The translations under genes were made by a program, and so were the position numbers. Below the pieces are notes generated by a model, which did not search any database, was not told the origin of the DNA, and was given only the letters and a program-made list of their open reading frames with translations. From positions 1-42,702 of IMG/VR virus record IMGVR_UViG_3300049259_000187: a stretch of DNA of 42,702 nt; one strand, given 5' to 3'. Below are positions 35,447-42,653 of the stretch, piece by piece. Each line of letters starts with the position of its first letter. The first letter of the stretch is position 1. This stretch comes from a virus.

Positions 35447-37950
35447 TAAGAGAACTTCCCTCCGAGACCTTTAGAGATTTTCTTACGGGGTTTGAAAGGA
35501 GGCGCCGTACCCGGCGTCCAGCCCCCTTCTCGGGTTGCTACGCGGGTTTTGCGCCTCTCCTTGGCGATCTGGTGCGTCATCGCTATGTAGCGCATCACGT
35601 CACAGTTGCTGACGAGGATGTCGTCGGCGAAGAACTCGGAGGGTCCGTCAACCTGAAGGCTGAAGACCGCGCTTCGTCCGGCTCTGGAGACGCCCAGCAC
35701 ACGCGCTGGAGCAAGCTCTTTTACGGGAATACCGGTTGATGACGAACGCGCTTCCGCAGTACTCGCAGTTCCGGGTCTCGTCATCGACGCCGCTCGCTCG
35801 GCGAGCTTTGGACTTGCAGTTGTTGGAGCAGAACTTGCTATGCGTGATTCCCTCGACGGTCTCGTAGGGATCGCCGCAGAAGTCGCAGGTCTCAGACTGT
35901 GCGCCACGGCCCTTCCAAACCTCTTCACCGTGAACGCGATGCCATGCGCGTCCTTCTGGCGACCTGTGCCACTCGGACGCTTTCCCTCGGACTTCGTCCA
36001 TTCGCTTCGCGGAAGCGGCAGCGCGTTCAGGCGTCCAATGTTCGGCGAGATGCTGTTTTGGGCTGAGGGCTTCGAGATTGGAGGGGTCGTTATTGCTCGG
36101 GTCCCCATCAACGTGGTGGACATGGAAGCCATCTGGGACGGGAGTTCCGTGGGCGTCTTCCCAGATGCGACGATGGAGGTAGCCGTGCCCAGTAGCCCGG
36201 AAGTAGCGAGCGTGGGAGGTGCGTTCGGAATCGGGATAACGTCTCCACCTGATTCCGGCGTATTCGACGGTCTCTGCCACATCTGGATTATATCGCCGTA
36301 CCGGAGGGAATCGAGGCGACGAAACTCACCGTCACAGTAGATCGGGTGGTCACCCGTTCCCCTCAGCCGTCCGTACTCCGTATCGAGTTCGTAAAGCTGC
36401 TCATCCGGCGACGACTGCTCCATCGCCCTGATCGGGAAGTAACCCTCTCGGGTCAGGATCAGGTCATCGAGGCAGAGCTTCTCGATGGGCGCGTCACCTC
36501 GCAACGTCTTCACCAACGTCCCCGCCGGGAAGCAGAAGTGATCGTTCTTCTTGACCACACCGAAGGAGCCGTCCTCTTTCGGATTCAGGCGGTACTTGCC
36601 GATCTCTTTCAGAAGGTGGGTGCAGCGGGAGGAGATCTGGATCAGGGGGGCGGGGTTGCCTTCGGCGTCCTTGTGGGCGAGCCGGCGCATCACCTCGAAA
36701 ACACCCGGTTCGACTTCGTTCTGCGCCGGGATCACTTTCATCCCTGCTTCCCTCCACGCCTGGTCGATGCGTTTGCCGGTCGCCAGTTCTCGCGTCCACG
36801 CGGAGGGATCGATCATCCGGTATTTCGGTTCAGGCGAAAGCCCCCACCGCTCGCGGATGTCGAAGATCCGTTCGGCGCAGTTTTCCGGAATCGCCGAGAC
36901 CCCTGACGCTTTGTACTCGTCGTAGATCAGCATCCGGCCTTCCTGGTCAAAACCCGCGAAGAGGACGGCGGTGGTCTGCTGGCCGGGGTCGATGCCGTCG
37001 ACCTGGGCGAGAGGCTTGATGCGATCCGTGTCGATCAGCGATTCGTCGATGACGTGGATGGCCGCCGAGAATTCCGGGTAGACGAGCCCTTTGAAGTGCG
37101 TGTAATTCCCCTCGGCGTAGGAGGCCCTGACGGCCTCGGGGATTTTGGCCAGCGCCCCTTCAAGTCCCTCTTTGGAGAGATAGGGGTTGTCGTAGATCGA
37201 GGAGCGGACGACGATCAGGCCGTTGGGGTAGTCCTCGGATTTCTCTTCCTCCCAGACCTGCGGGGCCTTTTCCGGTCCCTTCTTCTCCTCGAACTCGTCG
37301 TGGGTCCAGCCGAGGCCGTGGATCGGTGAGTAGGCGAAAAGCTCTTCCCCGTTGACCTCGGCGAGTCGCATCGAGGTGTTCCAACGGATTTCTTCGCCCT
37401 TGTCGCCCTTGGGTTCCTCGTCGTAGAGGACGATCTGGCGGGTGACGCCACCGAACTTGTTCACGTCCTGCTCGAGCGTGAGGAAGTCGATCATCCCCCC
37501 GTTGGCGAAGTGGAGTTGGTGGTCTTTCTCCTTCCACGCCTTTTCCCAGCTGCCCCCGCGAAGCTGCGACTCCGGCACCCATTTGTGGAGGGTTTCCATC
37601 ACCGACATCAGCGTCGCCCCGAAGTCCGGCATGATCACGCGGGCCTTGACCGGAGCCTTCCAGCGCTTGTAGGGCATCAGGTGCGGCGGGATCATGTCGT
37701 CGTCGACCAACTGGATCACCACGTAGACGATCCCTGCCGTGGACTTCCCCGAACGCGTCCCACCCATGTAGACCTTCGTCTTGGCGGGCGAGGCCATGAA
37801 GGCGACCTGCTTGGCATGAGGGCGGAACTTCTGGAGGGGGTTCTCGTCGAGGGTCGACATGACCTCGGCGAGGAGCTTCTGGACCTCCGGATCTCTCAGT
37901 TGCTCGGGAGTGGCCTCGATCTTCAGGCCGCCGGGGAGCGTGACGCTCAA
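35446..37950 (-). CDS. terL: Terminase large subunit, interrupted by an intein
   Basis: The 834-codon frame starts at TTG 37950 (TTGA overlap with the gene above). The ATPase half has Walker A GGTRSGKS (63-70) and Walker B IVLYDEEP (173-180). The nuclease half has VDGIDPGQQTTAVLF (motif I, Asp318 or Asp321), YRMIDPSAW (Asp381) and, once the intein is removed, NDHF-CDVMRYIA, the third acidic motif. Residues 473-782 are an intein splitting that last motif. The unspliced protein should therefore lack nuclease activity. After splicing the enzyme would be 524 residues, a normal size. It cuts and pumps DNA at the portal. Confidence 0.95.
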   Translation of the reverse strand: MSVTLPGGLKIEATPEQLRDPEVQKLLAEVMSTLDENPLQKFRPHAKQVAFMASPAKTKVYMGGTRSGKSTAGIVYVVIQLVDDDMIPPHLMPYKRWKAPVKARVIMPDFGATLMSVMETLHKWVPESQLRGGSWEKAWKEKDHQLHFANGGMIDFLTLEQDVNKFGGVTRQIVLYDEEPKGDKGEEIRWNTSMRLAEVNGEELFAYSPIHGLGWTHDEFEEKKGPEKAPQVWEEEKSEDYPNGLIVVRSSIYDNPYLSKEGLEGALAKIPEAVRASYAEGNYTHFKGLVYPEFSAAIHVIDESLIDTDRIKPLAQVDGIDPGQQTTAVLFAGFDQEGRMLIYDEYKASGVSAIPENCAERIFDIRERWGLSPEPKYRMIDPSAWTRELATGKRIDQAWREAGMKVIPAQNEVEPGVFEVMRRLAHKDAEGNPAPLIQISSRCTHLLKEIGKYRLNPKEDGSFGVVKKNDHFCFPAGTLVKTLRGDAPIEKLCLDDLILTREGYFPIRAMEQSSPDEQLYELDTEYGRLRGTGDHPIYCDGEFRRLDSLRYGDIIQMWQRPSNTPESGGDVIPIPNAPPTLATSGLLGTATSIVASGKTPTELPSQMASMSTTLMGTRAITTPPISKPSAQNSISPNIGRLNALPLPRSEWTKSEGKRPSGTGRQKDAHGIAFTVKRFGRAVAHSLRPATSAAIPTRPSRESRIASSAPTTASPKLAERAASMTRPGTASTAEARSSSTGIPVKELAPARVLGVSRAGRSAVFSLQVDGPSEFFADDILVSNCDVMRYIAMTHQIAKERRKTRVATREGGWTPGTAPPFKPRKKISKGLGGKFS
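35648..36280 (-). CDS. HNH endonuclease nested inside the intein in another frame
   Basis: The 210-residue frame overlaps terminase codons about 557-768 in a different phase. It begins at GTG 36280. The product has RYFRATGHGYLHRRIWEDAH, then an HNH_3 core GFHVHHVDGDPSNNDPSNLE with His53/55/56 and Asn68, and KQHLAEH with His77. Two zinc fingers follow (Cys132/135/151/155 and Cys172/175/190/194). This is a complete free-standing-type phage homing endonuclease, not a shadow. No Shine-Dalgarno is visible, but a perfect TATAAT lies six bases upstream. It is the obvious candidate to spread the intein by cutting intein-less terL genes. Splicing and nuclease functions would then be made from separate proteins. 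Confidence 0.93.
   Translation of the reverse strand: MAETVEYAGIRWRRYPDSERTSHARYFRATGHGYLHRRIWEDAHGTPVPDGFHVHHVDGDPSNNDPSNLEALSPKQHLAEHWTPERAAASAKRMDEVRGKASEWHRSPEGRAWHRVHGEEVWKGRGAQSETCDFCGDPYETVEGITHSKFCSNNCKSKARRASGVDDETRNCEYCGSAFVINRYSRKRACSSACAGRLQSRTKRGLQPSG
36287..36292 (-). promoter_or_regulatory. Perfect TATAAT for a leaderless HNH transcript
   Basis: On the minus strand TATAAT (36292-36287) is separated by six bases from the GTG at 36280, the distance expected between a -10 element and a transcript start. In the intein frame the same bases encode part of Asp-Ile-Ile, using the rare codon ATA. No good -35 is present 17 bases upstream. Confidence 0.55.
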
Positions 37951-39809
37951 ACCGCGCCGATCTTGTATTTCGCTTCCAGCGCGGCTAGCTGGGAGTGCAG
38001 TGAGGACTGCCCTTCGGCTTCTTCAGGCGCTTCGAAGGATTCGCCGACTTCTTTCAGCCGCCGTTTGTTGCGGTTGATCTTCTGTCTCGCCGTCAGCGTT
38101 TTGCCTTTGATCGGCTTGCCGTTCTTCGGTTCGGCGGTGACGGTGTTCGTGGAGGAGACGACCGAGACCGCGGCGGGAGCGGCGGAGCCGGTGAGCGTTC
38201 CCGTGGCGCTGGTGGTCCCTGGGAGAGGGGTCGATTCCTTGACCGTGACGAAGCCGCCCTTGTAGTCGGGGCGGATGATCATCGAGAGCGGCGCCGGCCC
38301 CTCCGACACAGGCGTCTTCATCACTTCGTCGGAGAAGTTGCCCGAGATCATTTCCCCGTTCCCCGCGTACATCGCCGTGTGATCGCCGGAGAAGGTGAGG
38401 ATGTCCCCGGGCTTCGCGTCGGCGATGTTCGTGCCTATGTCCTTCGCGTACTTTCCGGCCGCTCCCCATTCTTCGTAGGAGGGCGTGTAGTTGGGGTTGG
38501 CCGGAAGGGTCGAAGTCGTGAAGCCTCGGCGGGCAAGGTTGTTGGAGACCATGTTGGCGCACCAAGGGCCGCCCGCTTCGAGGCCGAAGTTGGCCGCCCA
38601 CTTCAACTGCTTGGCCGAGTTCTCCTGCACGTTGATCTGAGATTCGGCCCATTCGACGGCGCCCTTTGCGGTCGCCTTGACCTTGATCGTGTGGGTGCCG
38701 GGGTCGGCCTGGACATCAGGAAGAGCGGGACCGACCTTCATCCCGAGCGACTTGGCTTTCGTCGCGGCGCCCTTGTAGTTCTTCAGCGCTTCGGGGTTGC
38801 CCGGTCTGACATGGACCTCTCCGAGCGTCTGCTCGATCAGCGGTCCGGTTCCCCAGGCGGAGTCGGCGATGGCCTTCGCCTGAACTGCCGGAGGTTGGCC
38901 TTTGGTGGCCCTGACGCCCGCGTAGGCGGAGTTCGTGTTGTAATTCTGAGCGGTCGCATCGATGCCTTCTTTCAGGCTGCCGTATCTGATGCCAGGCCCC
39001 ATGTTGAGGAAGTTGTGGGTCTGTTCGGCTTCGGTCTGGGCGCCTTCGGACTCCTCGGCCCTTGCCTGCGCGGCGATGGTGCGGGGGTTGAGGCCGGTCT
39101 CTTTCGAGACGCCCTGGATGAACCGCCGCTGTTCTGGTCCGAGATCTCCCTCGAGCCGAGGCCGCGAATGGATGACCTGCTTCTTCGCCTGCTTCAGTTC
39201 TGCCCGAACCGCCTGCCGCTCCTGCGGGGTTCCTTTGAGCTTCGGTTCCTGCGGAGCTTTCGGCTGTTTCCCATCGATCTGAGCCTTGAGCTGCCGCCGT
39301 TCTGCCTTCGTTCCCCCATAGACGCCGGGCTGCGTTTCGATGTGCGGCTTCGTCGGCAGGGCGCGCTGATGTTCGGGGACCTTGACCTTCGTCTTCGGTT
39401 CGCTCGGCAGCGCTCGGGTATGGGCCGCGACGGTGACGGGTTTCGGTGACGTTGCTTTGTCGAGGAAGGCTTTCGAGACGTGGACTTCCCGCTTCGGAGT
39501 TTCGGCCTCGAGGGACCTGACGACTTTCCTGACCCGCTGGACCCGCCGCTTCGACTGCTGCTCCTCAATCCGGGCTCGCTGGGCCCTGACACGCTGCTGA
39601 GGCGAAGGTCCGAAGTGTTCGGTGGTCACCGCTCCGGTGGGTGAGACGGAGACCGTAGGAGCGGTGGCGGCGGTGACTTCGGTGCTGCCTGCCTCCTTGT
39701 TCCCACCTCCGCCCTTCTGGGCCGTCGGACGGACAACCGGAATCTTCGACGGGGCGACCTGCGTGGGGCGACGATTCCCCTTGCTCGGGCCGAAGATCCG
39801 GGTGGGCAT
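37947..39809 (-). CDS. Two-domain virion peptidoglycan hydrolase
   Basis: The 620-residue product has a disordered basic N terminus (1-215). A lysozyme/transglycosylase-like helical domain follows at about 225-335 (RRFIQGVSKETGLNPRTIAA, catalytic Glu candidate at 252/253; THNFLNMGPGIRYGSLKEGI). Then comes a CHAP/NlpC-type endopeptidase domain at about 385-520 with Cys417 (GGPWCANMVSNNLARRGF) and the DHTAMY box with His477. Both are peptidoglycan-cutting folds. Its location between early-late genes and terminase, far from the endolysin, points to a virion enzyme that opens the wall during entry rather than a lysis enzyme. It has no signal peptide. Confidence 0.8.
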   Translation of the reverse strand: MPTRIFGPSKGNRRPTQVAPSKIPVVRPTAQKGGGGNKEAGSTEVTAATAPTVSVSPTGAVTTEHFGPSPQQRVRAQRARIEEQQSKRRVQRVRKVVRSLEAETPKREVHVSKAFLDKATSPKPVTVAAHTRALPSEPKTKVKVPEHQRALPTKPHIETQPGVYGGTKAERRQLKAQIDGKQPKAPQEPKLKGTPQERQAVRAELKQAKKQVIHSRPRLEGDLGPEQRRFIQGVSKETGLNPRTIAAQARAEESEGAQTEAEQTHNFLNMGPGIRYGSLKEGIDATAQNYNTNSAYAGVRATKGQPPAVQAKAIADSAWGTGPLIEQTLGEVHVRPGNPEALKNYKGAATKAKSLGMKVGPALPDVQADPGTHTIKVKATAKGAVEWAESQINVQENSAKQLKWAANFGLEAGGPWCANMVSNNLARRGFTTSTLPANPNYTPSYEEWGAAGKYAKDIGTNIADAKPGDILTFSGDHTAMYAGNGEMISGNFSDEVMKTPVSEGPAPLSMIIRPDYKGGFVTVKESTPLPGTTSATGTLTGSAAPAAVSVVSSTNTVTAEPKNGKPIKGKTLTARQKINRNKRRLKEVGESFEAPEEAEGQSSLHSQLAALEAKYKIGAV

Positions 39810-39812
39810 GAA

Positions 39813-40019
39813 CTACGCCGAGACGCCGGTTTCGGCTTCGCGTTCGCGCTGCCGTTTCCGTTCGCCGGGAAGTTTGCCGGTATACGTTTTGCTGCCCTCG
39901 GCGGCGATGCGCGCGGGACCAGGGCGTCCCTGATTTTTCGTCGCTCCGACACTGTTCTGACCTTGGTGCATCCGCTGCTGGCGTTCACCGATCATCTTCG
40001 CTGCGATTCCTTTGGACAC
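39813..40019 (-). CDS. Hypothetical basic protein, 68 residues
   Basis: It starts at GTG 40019 with AAAAGGAG upstream. The product begins MSKGIAAKMIGERQQRMHQG and is basic and polar (KLPGERKRQREREAETGVSA), probably disordered. It lies between the hydrolase and a helical protein. Possibly a virion DNA-binding peptide; no family. Confidence 0.62.
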   Translation of the reverse strand: MSKGIAAKMIGERQQRMHQGQNSVGATKNQGRPGPARIAAEGSKTYTGKLPGERKRQREREAETGVSA

Positions 40020-40038
40020 GTCCTGCTCCTTTTGTCGG

Positions 40039-40338
40039 TTATTCGATTCCCAAGATCCCCCTCGCCCGTCGTTCGGCCTCGTCCGTAGGAAAGCCTTTGG
40101 CTTCGAAGAGCTTGCGCTGGGACTCCAGTTCTCTGTCCACGGTCACAAGGTCGGGGACTTGCTCAGGATGGCTCAGAACATTGCGGAGACCGTTGACCTC
40201 CAAGCGTTGCTCCGGCTCGTAGAAGTCCTTGGTCAACTCGTGGATCTGGGAGAGGACCGCTTCGACTCTCTCCTTCTCGGCTTTTTCGTCTGAGATCAGA
40301 CCGGCGACCATCTCCTCCAAAGCCTTCGGGATCTTCAT
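40039..40338 (-). CDS. Hypothetical helical protein, 99 residues
   Basis: The product begins MKIPKALEEMVAGLISDEKA and is helical and charged throughout, ending TDEAERRARGILGIE. ATG 40338 overlaps the stop of the GIY-YIG gene as ATGA. No known family. Confidence 0.68.
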   Translation of the reverse strand: MKIPKALEEMVAGLISDEKAEKERVEAVLSQIHELTKDFYEPEQRLEVNGLRNVLSHPEQVPDLVTVDRELESQRKLFEAKGFPTDEAERRARGILGIE

Positions 40339-40892
40339 GACTCCCTCACCTTCGCTTCGGCGGCTGCCTGGGAGATGTTCTCTTTGCCCATGATCTGCGC
40401 CACCATCTGCTTGAAGGCCTTGGTCTGCTCCATCGGGTCCTTTTCATCGGGGACTGGCATCGGTTTGTCGAGGTCTTCGGCCAACCCACATTCGCGGAGG
40501 TAATCGCTGACGGTTTGGCCGTACTCCTCGGCCCTATTCCGGATGGCGGCTTTCTCATCGGGCGAGACCCGGATCTGAATGACCTGGGTGCGCCCTGCGA
40601 TTTCACGCTTCCGAAGCGCCTCACGGGATGGGTGGACTCCTGCCTCCATCGCCGCCTGCAACTGGTCATCGAGGGTGAACCACTCCCCGTGGACATGCTG
40701 CGCTCGGAACTCACCGTGCCATGCAGACTCGTCGTACCGCGAGCCTGGGATCACCTTGAGGAGCGAGAGAGGTTCGTGGTGAGCCGTCTGCAACTCCCGA
40801 AGGCGGCGTTCGGGGTGACCCTTGGCCCAGCCTATCTTTACTGGGCCGTCACCAGCTTGGATGAAGTACACGTTTCCACTGAGATTTTCCAT
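40335..40892 (-). CDS. GIY-YIG nuclease fused to a ribbon-helix-helix (MobC-like) domain
   Basis: Residues about 6-80 form a GIY-YIG fold of the T5orf172/MUG113 type. VYFIQ replaces GIY at 8-12, VKIGWAK is the YIG part at 18-24, ERRLRELQ gives the catalytic Arg, and HGEWF has the metal-binding Glu70. Residues about 103-137 (TQVIQIRVSPDEKAAIRNRA, GQTVSDYLRECGL) match the ribbon-helix-helix domain of relaxosome proteins such as MobC. A C-terminal helical tail follows. The ribosome site AGGTGAG precedes ATG 40892, and the gene is the first after the only long intergenic gap. It is probably a sequence-directed DNA nicking or homing enzyme. Confidence 0.78.
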   Translation of the reverse strand: MENLSGNVYFIQAGDGPVKIGWAKGHPERRLRELQTAHHEPLSLLKVIPGSRYDESAWHGEFRAQHVHGEWFTLDDQLQAAMEAGVHPSREALRKREIAGRTQVIQIRVSPDEKAAIRNRAEEYGQTVSDYLRECGLAEDLDKPMPVPDEKDPMEQTKAFKQMVAQIMGKENISQAAAEAKVRES

Positions 40893-41059
40893 AGTCGGAT
40901 TGTCTCACCTGGTCATGACGGTAATGACACGGTTCAGTTGGGCTGAGATTCCGCATCGGGGCCGCATATATGGATATCCGGCGCGAAGTTCTCGAGCCAC
41001 TCCCCCGTCCCCCTTCGGCTTTAAGACCGGTCGCATGGTCTGGTTCCGTTCGGGTTCAA

Positions 41060-41088
41060 GACATCCACAGCGACACGTGACATCCACA
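41060..41088. repeat. Direct repeat pair in the long intergenic region
   Basis: GACATCCACA occurs at 41060-41069 and 41079-41088, 19 bp apart and in the same orientation. The pair is upstream (for minus-strand genes) of the GIY-YIG gene and may be protein-binding sites. Confidence 0.5.
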
Positions 41089-41111
41089 TTCGGCTTGTCC
41101 AAGCCATATGC

Positions 41112-41132
41112 ATGCAGTGACTGTCATTGCAT
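41112..41132. promoter_or_regulatory. 21-bp near-perfect palindrome
   Basis: The minus-strand sequence has arms ATGCAATGAC and GTCACTGCAT about one central base, with a single mismatched pair. Length and position in the only long intergenic space make a regulator-binding site likely. Confidence 0.6.
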
Positions 41133-41201
41133 GAGCGCAAGACAGACGGTCTTGTGGTCGTACGTACGCGGCGCTCAGTACAGGCGTTGTGCGTGTGGCT
41201 G

Positions 41202-41215
41202 ACCCGCGTGCGGGT
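41202..41215. promoter_or_regulatory. 14-bp inverted repeat
   Basis: ACCCGC and GCGGGT are perfect arms around a two-base centre. It may be an operator or RNA hairpin; no T run follows, so it is not a terminator. Confidence 0.45.
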
Positions 41216-41448
41216 GAGCCGTTGCATTGCACTGATCTGGCCCTACAACAGCCAAACACGAGGCACCATATCTCTCGCTCCCGGTGTCGCTAATCGCTCC
41301 GCCTCGCTGGGAGGCACCGGCCCTTACAAGCTGTATCTGCAACTGCTTCGTTGCGTGAAGACCTAGGTTCGGTTCAGCTGGCGTCTCAGGAACTGGACTG
41401 GCGATGGGTGCGAGAGACGAAGACGCTTGCGGCTGAAGTGGGGTCGAG

Positions 41449-41731
41449 CTACGACTGACGCTTGGCTTTGCGGAGCGCGCTTTCGGCCGCCTTCACGGCT
41501 TCTTGCGCTTTTCAGCAATTCCTCTTCGTGTTCGGTGACGACCAACTTTGCGACGCTCACGTCGTTTTCAAGCCAATGGATGTCCTCTTTGGTGATTTTC
41601 GGCGTCACAGGATCAATTCTAAGGCGTTTCGATGTACGTACGTGACCTGGTGCATCCAGGGTTTCAGGCGTCCCTGGGACAACTTTCGCTACATCGAAAA
41701 AGACGACGATTTGGTGGCCTTTCGGCGCCAT
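41449..41731 (-). CDS. Hypothetical coiled-coil protein, probable frameshift at 41509-41512
   Basis: The first frame begins MAPKGHQIVVFFDVAKVVPG at ATG 41731 and is well coded up to EEELLK near 41513. It then continues as Arg/Ser/His-rich sequence to a stop at 41363. A one-base shift at the run of four A (minus strand, 41512-41509) instead gives AQEAVKAAESALRKAKRQS and a TAG at 41449, which continues the charged helix naturally. I therefore place the end at 41449. The gene overlaps the 72-residue gene above by 43 bases. Function unknown. The shift may be a sequence error or a real mutation. Confidence 0.6.
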
Positions 41732-41907
41732 CGCTTTTCGCGAGCTTCTGCCCGATGAAGGAGTGCCGTGAGAAACTGGAGCATGTCGTCTTTGTCTTCC
41801 AACACCACGTCCCCGATCTCAAAGCGACCGAAGAGATCCGCGTGAATATAGCCGCCGTTGGACTCCGCTTGCGCAGCGAGGGCGTCGGCTTCCGTGTAGC
41901 TGATCAT
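41689..41907 (-). CDS. Hypothetical protein, 72 residues
   Basis: The product begins MISYTEADALAAQAESNGGY and contains LFGRFEIGDVVLEDKDDML, then a basic C-terminal helix (HRAEAREKRWRRKATKSS). ATG 41907 overlaps the stop of the terminase-small-like gene. Not recognised. Confidence 0.7.
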   Translation of the reverse strand: MISYTEADALAAQAESNGGYIHADLFGRFEIGDVVLEDKDDMLQFLTALLHRAEAREKRWRRKATKSSSFSM

Positions 41908-42455
41908 GCGTTGCTCTCCTCCAACTGTGCAGGCTCTTCGCCAGGAAGGACGATCTTGATCCCGTGCCGCGTTTCCAACTGGTCTTTGATCGACCCGTAA
42001 TCCATCCTCACGATGCTGGTCGGTTTGCCACCGATCGCCATCGCTTTGCCGAGGGAGATGTCCATGCCTACGTGTAGCTCGTGCCAGGCCTTGAGGAGTT
42101 CTGGGGTCTTGAGGGATTTGATCTCCTCGCTGCTGAGGCGTGTCTCAAGCTCCGAGGCGACGGACGAGAGGAGATCCACGCCTACCCGTGCGAGGCCGAG
42201 GGTCCGGTCCTCCATCGCCTGGTAGACGGTCCCTGAGAGGTGCGACTTGACCTCCTGGAACATCTCGCGCTTGTCGGTGTAGGCCCAGCGCTTGACCGTT
42301 CCGTAGGGGACTTTGCAGGGAGGACGCTTCTCCTCTTCTGCTGCTTCGTTGTAGCTCTCTACGGCTCGCACGTAAGGCTTTGGTTTGGCGCTGGCGAGGA
42401 CGAAGAGGGCCATCGCCTCTTTCTGTTCGAGTTCCGAGTAGGGAGAGCCGGGCAT
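41904..42455 (-). CDS. Terminase small subunit candidate
   Basis: The 183-residue product has an N-terminal helical part with an HTH-like segment (KEAMALFVLASAKPKPYVRA, VPYGTVKRWAYTDKREMF). This is the layout of small terminases that recognise phage DNA before handing it to TerL. A central long helix follows (YQAMEDRTLGLARVGVDLLS), then an oligomerisation-type region and an acidic C terminus ending AQLEESNA. It is second in the late operon. It lies about 4 kb upstream of terL, which is further than usual, so the call is moderate. Confidence 0.62.
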   Translation of the reverse strand: MPGSPYSELEQKEAMALFVLASAKPKPYVRAVESYNEAAEEEKRPPCKVPYGTVKRWAYTDKREMFQEVKSHLSGTVYQAMEDRTLGLARVGVDLLSSVASELETRLSSEEIKSLKTPELLKAWHELHVGMDISLGKAMAIGGKPTSIVRMDYGSIKDQLETRHGIKIVLPGEEPAQLEESNA

Positions 42456-42653
42456 TTAGTCCTCGTTGCGGTCGATGATGTCCTTGAAGGGCGCGGCGCG
42501 CTCGGCAAACCAAGGCGAAACGGAACGAGGATCGATGCGTTTGCCCGTCACGTCCACGAAGGTCGTGCCGTAGAGATACGAGTCGCGGAAAAGCTTCTTC
42601 GCGTTCTCCAGTTCAGCCTTGGCGAACTCGACCTCCTCGGCGCTCTCGGCCAT
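42456..42653 (-). CDS. Hypothetical acidic helical protein, first late gene
   Basis: The 65-residue product begins MAESAEEVEFAKAELENAKK and ends in an acidic DIIDRNED. It has an AGAAAGGA ribosome site upstream. It follows the stop that appears if the window ends are joined, so it is probably the first gene after the early operon. Its stop abuts the next ATG. No family. Confidence 0.7.
   Translation of the reverse strand: MAESAEEVEFAKAELENAKKLFRDSYLYGTTFVDVTGKRIDPRSVSPWFAERAAPFKDIIDRNED

Larger units (their letters stand above)
35605..36534 (-). other. TerL intein, 310 residues
   Basis: The N-terminal splicing block starts with Cys1 (CFPAGTLVKTLRGDAPIEKL) and block B has GTGDHPIYCDGEF with the conserved His. 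The C-terminal blocks read AVFSLQVDGPSEFFADDILV then SN before Cys+1 of the extein. The penultimate residue is Ser instead of the usual His, which occurs in some active inteins. Between the splicing halves (about residues 88-270 of the intein) the sequence is Ser/Thr/Pro/Ala-rich with no endonuclease motif in this frame. A HNH gene occupies the same DNA in another frame. The insertion site is the conserved nuclease motif of TerL, typical for inteins. Confidence 0.93.
40893..41448. other. Long non-coding region rich in dyad symmetry
   Basis: About 556 bases lack a credible gene on either strand; the short frames there have no family resemblance and poor codon pattern. It contains the direct repeats at 41060-41088, a 21-bp near-perfect palindrome at 41112-41132, CGTACGTACG at 41159-41168, a 6-bp-arm dyad at 41202-41215 and a compound hairpin at 41281-41320. 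It could hold a late promoter with operators, a packaging site or an origin-like element. No consensus promoter stands out. Confidence 0.6.

Noticed and set aside
40980-41068. Possible tRNA between GGATGTC and GATATCC
   Set aside because: The ends could pair as an acceptor stem, but there is no proper T or D arm on either strand, and one end is part of a direct repeat.
41363-41448. C-terminal extension of the 122-codon frame to 41363
   Set aside because: The tail is Arg/Ser/His-rich and non-coding in character; a one-base shift gives a natural end at 41449.
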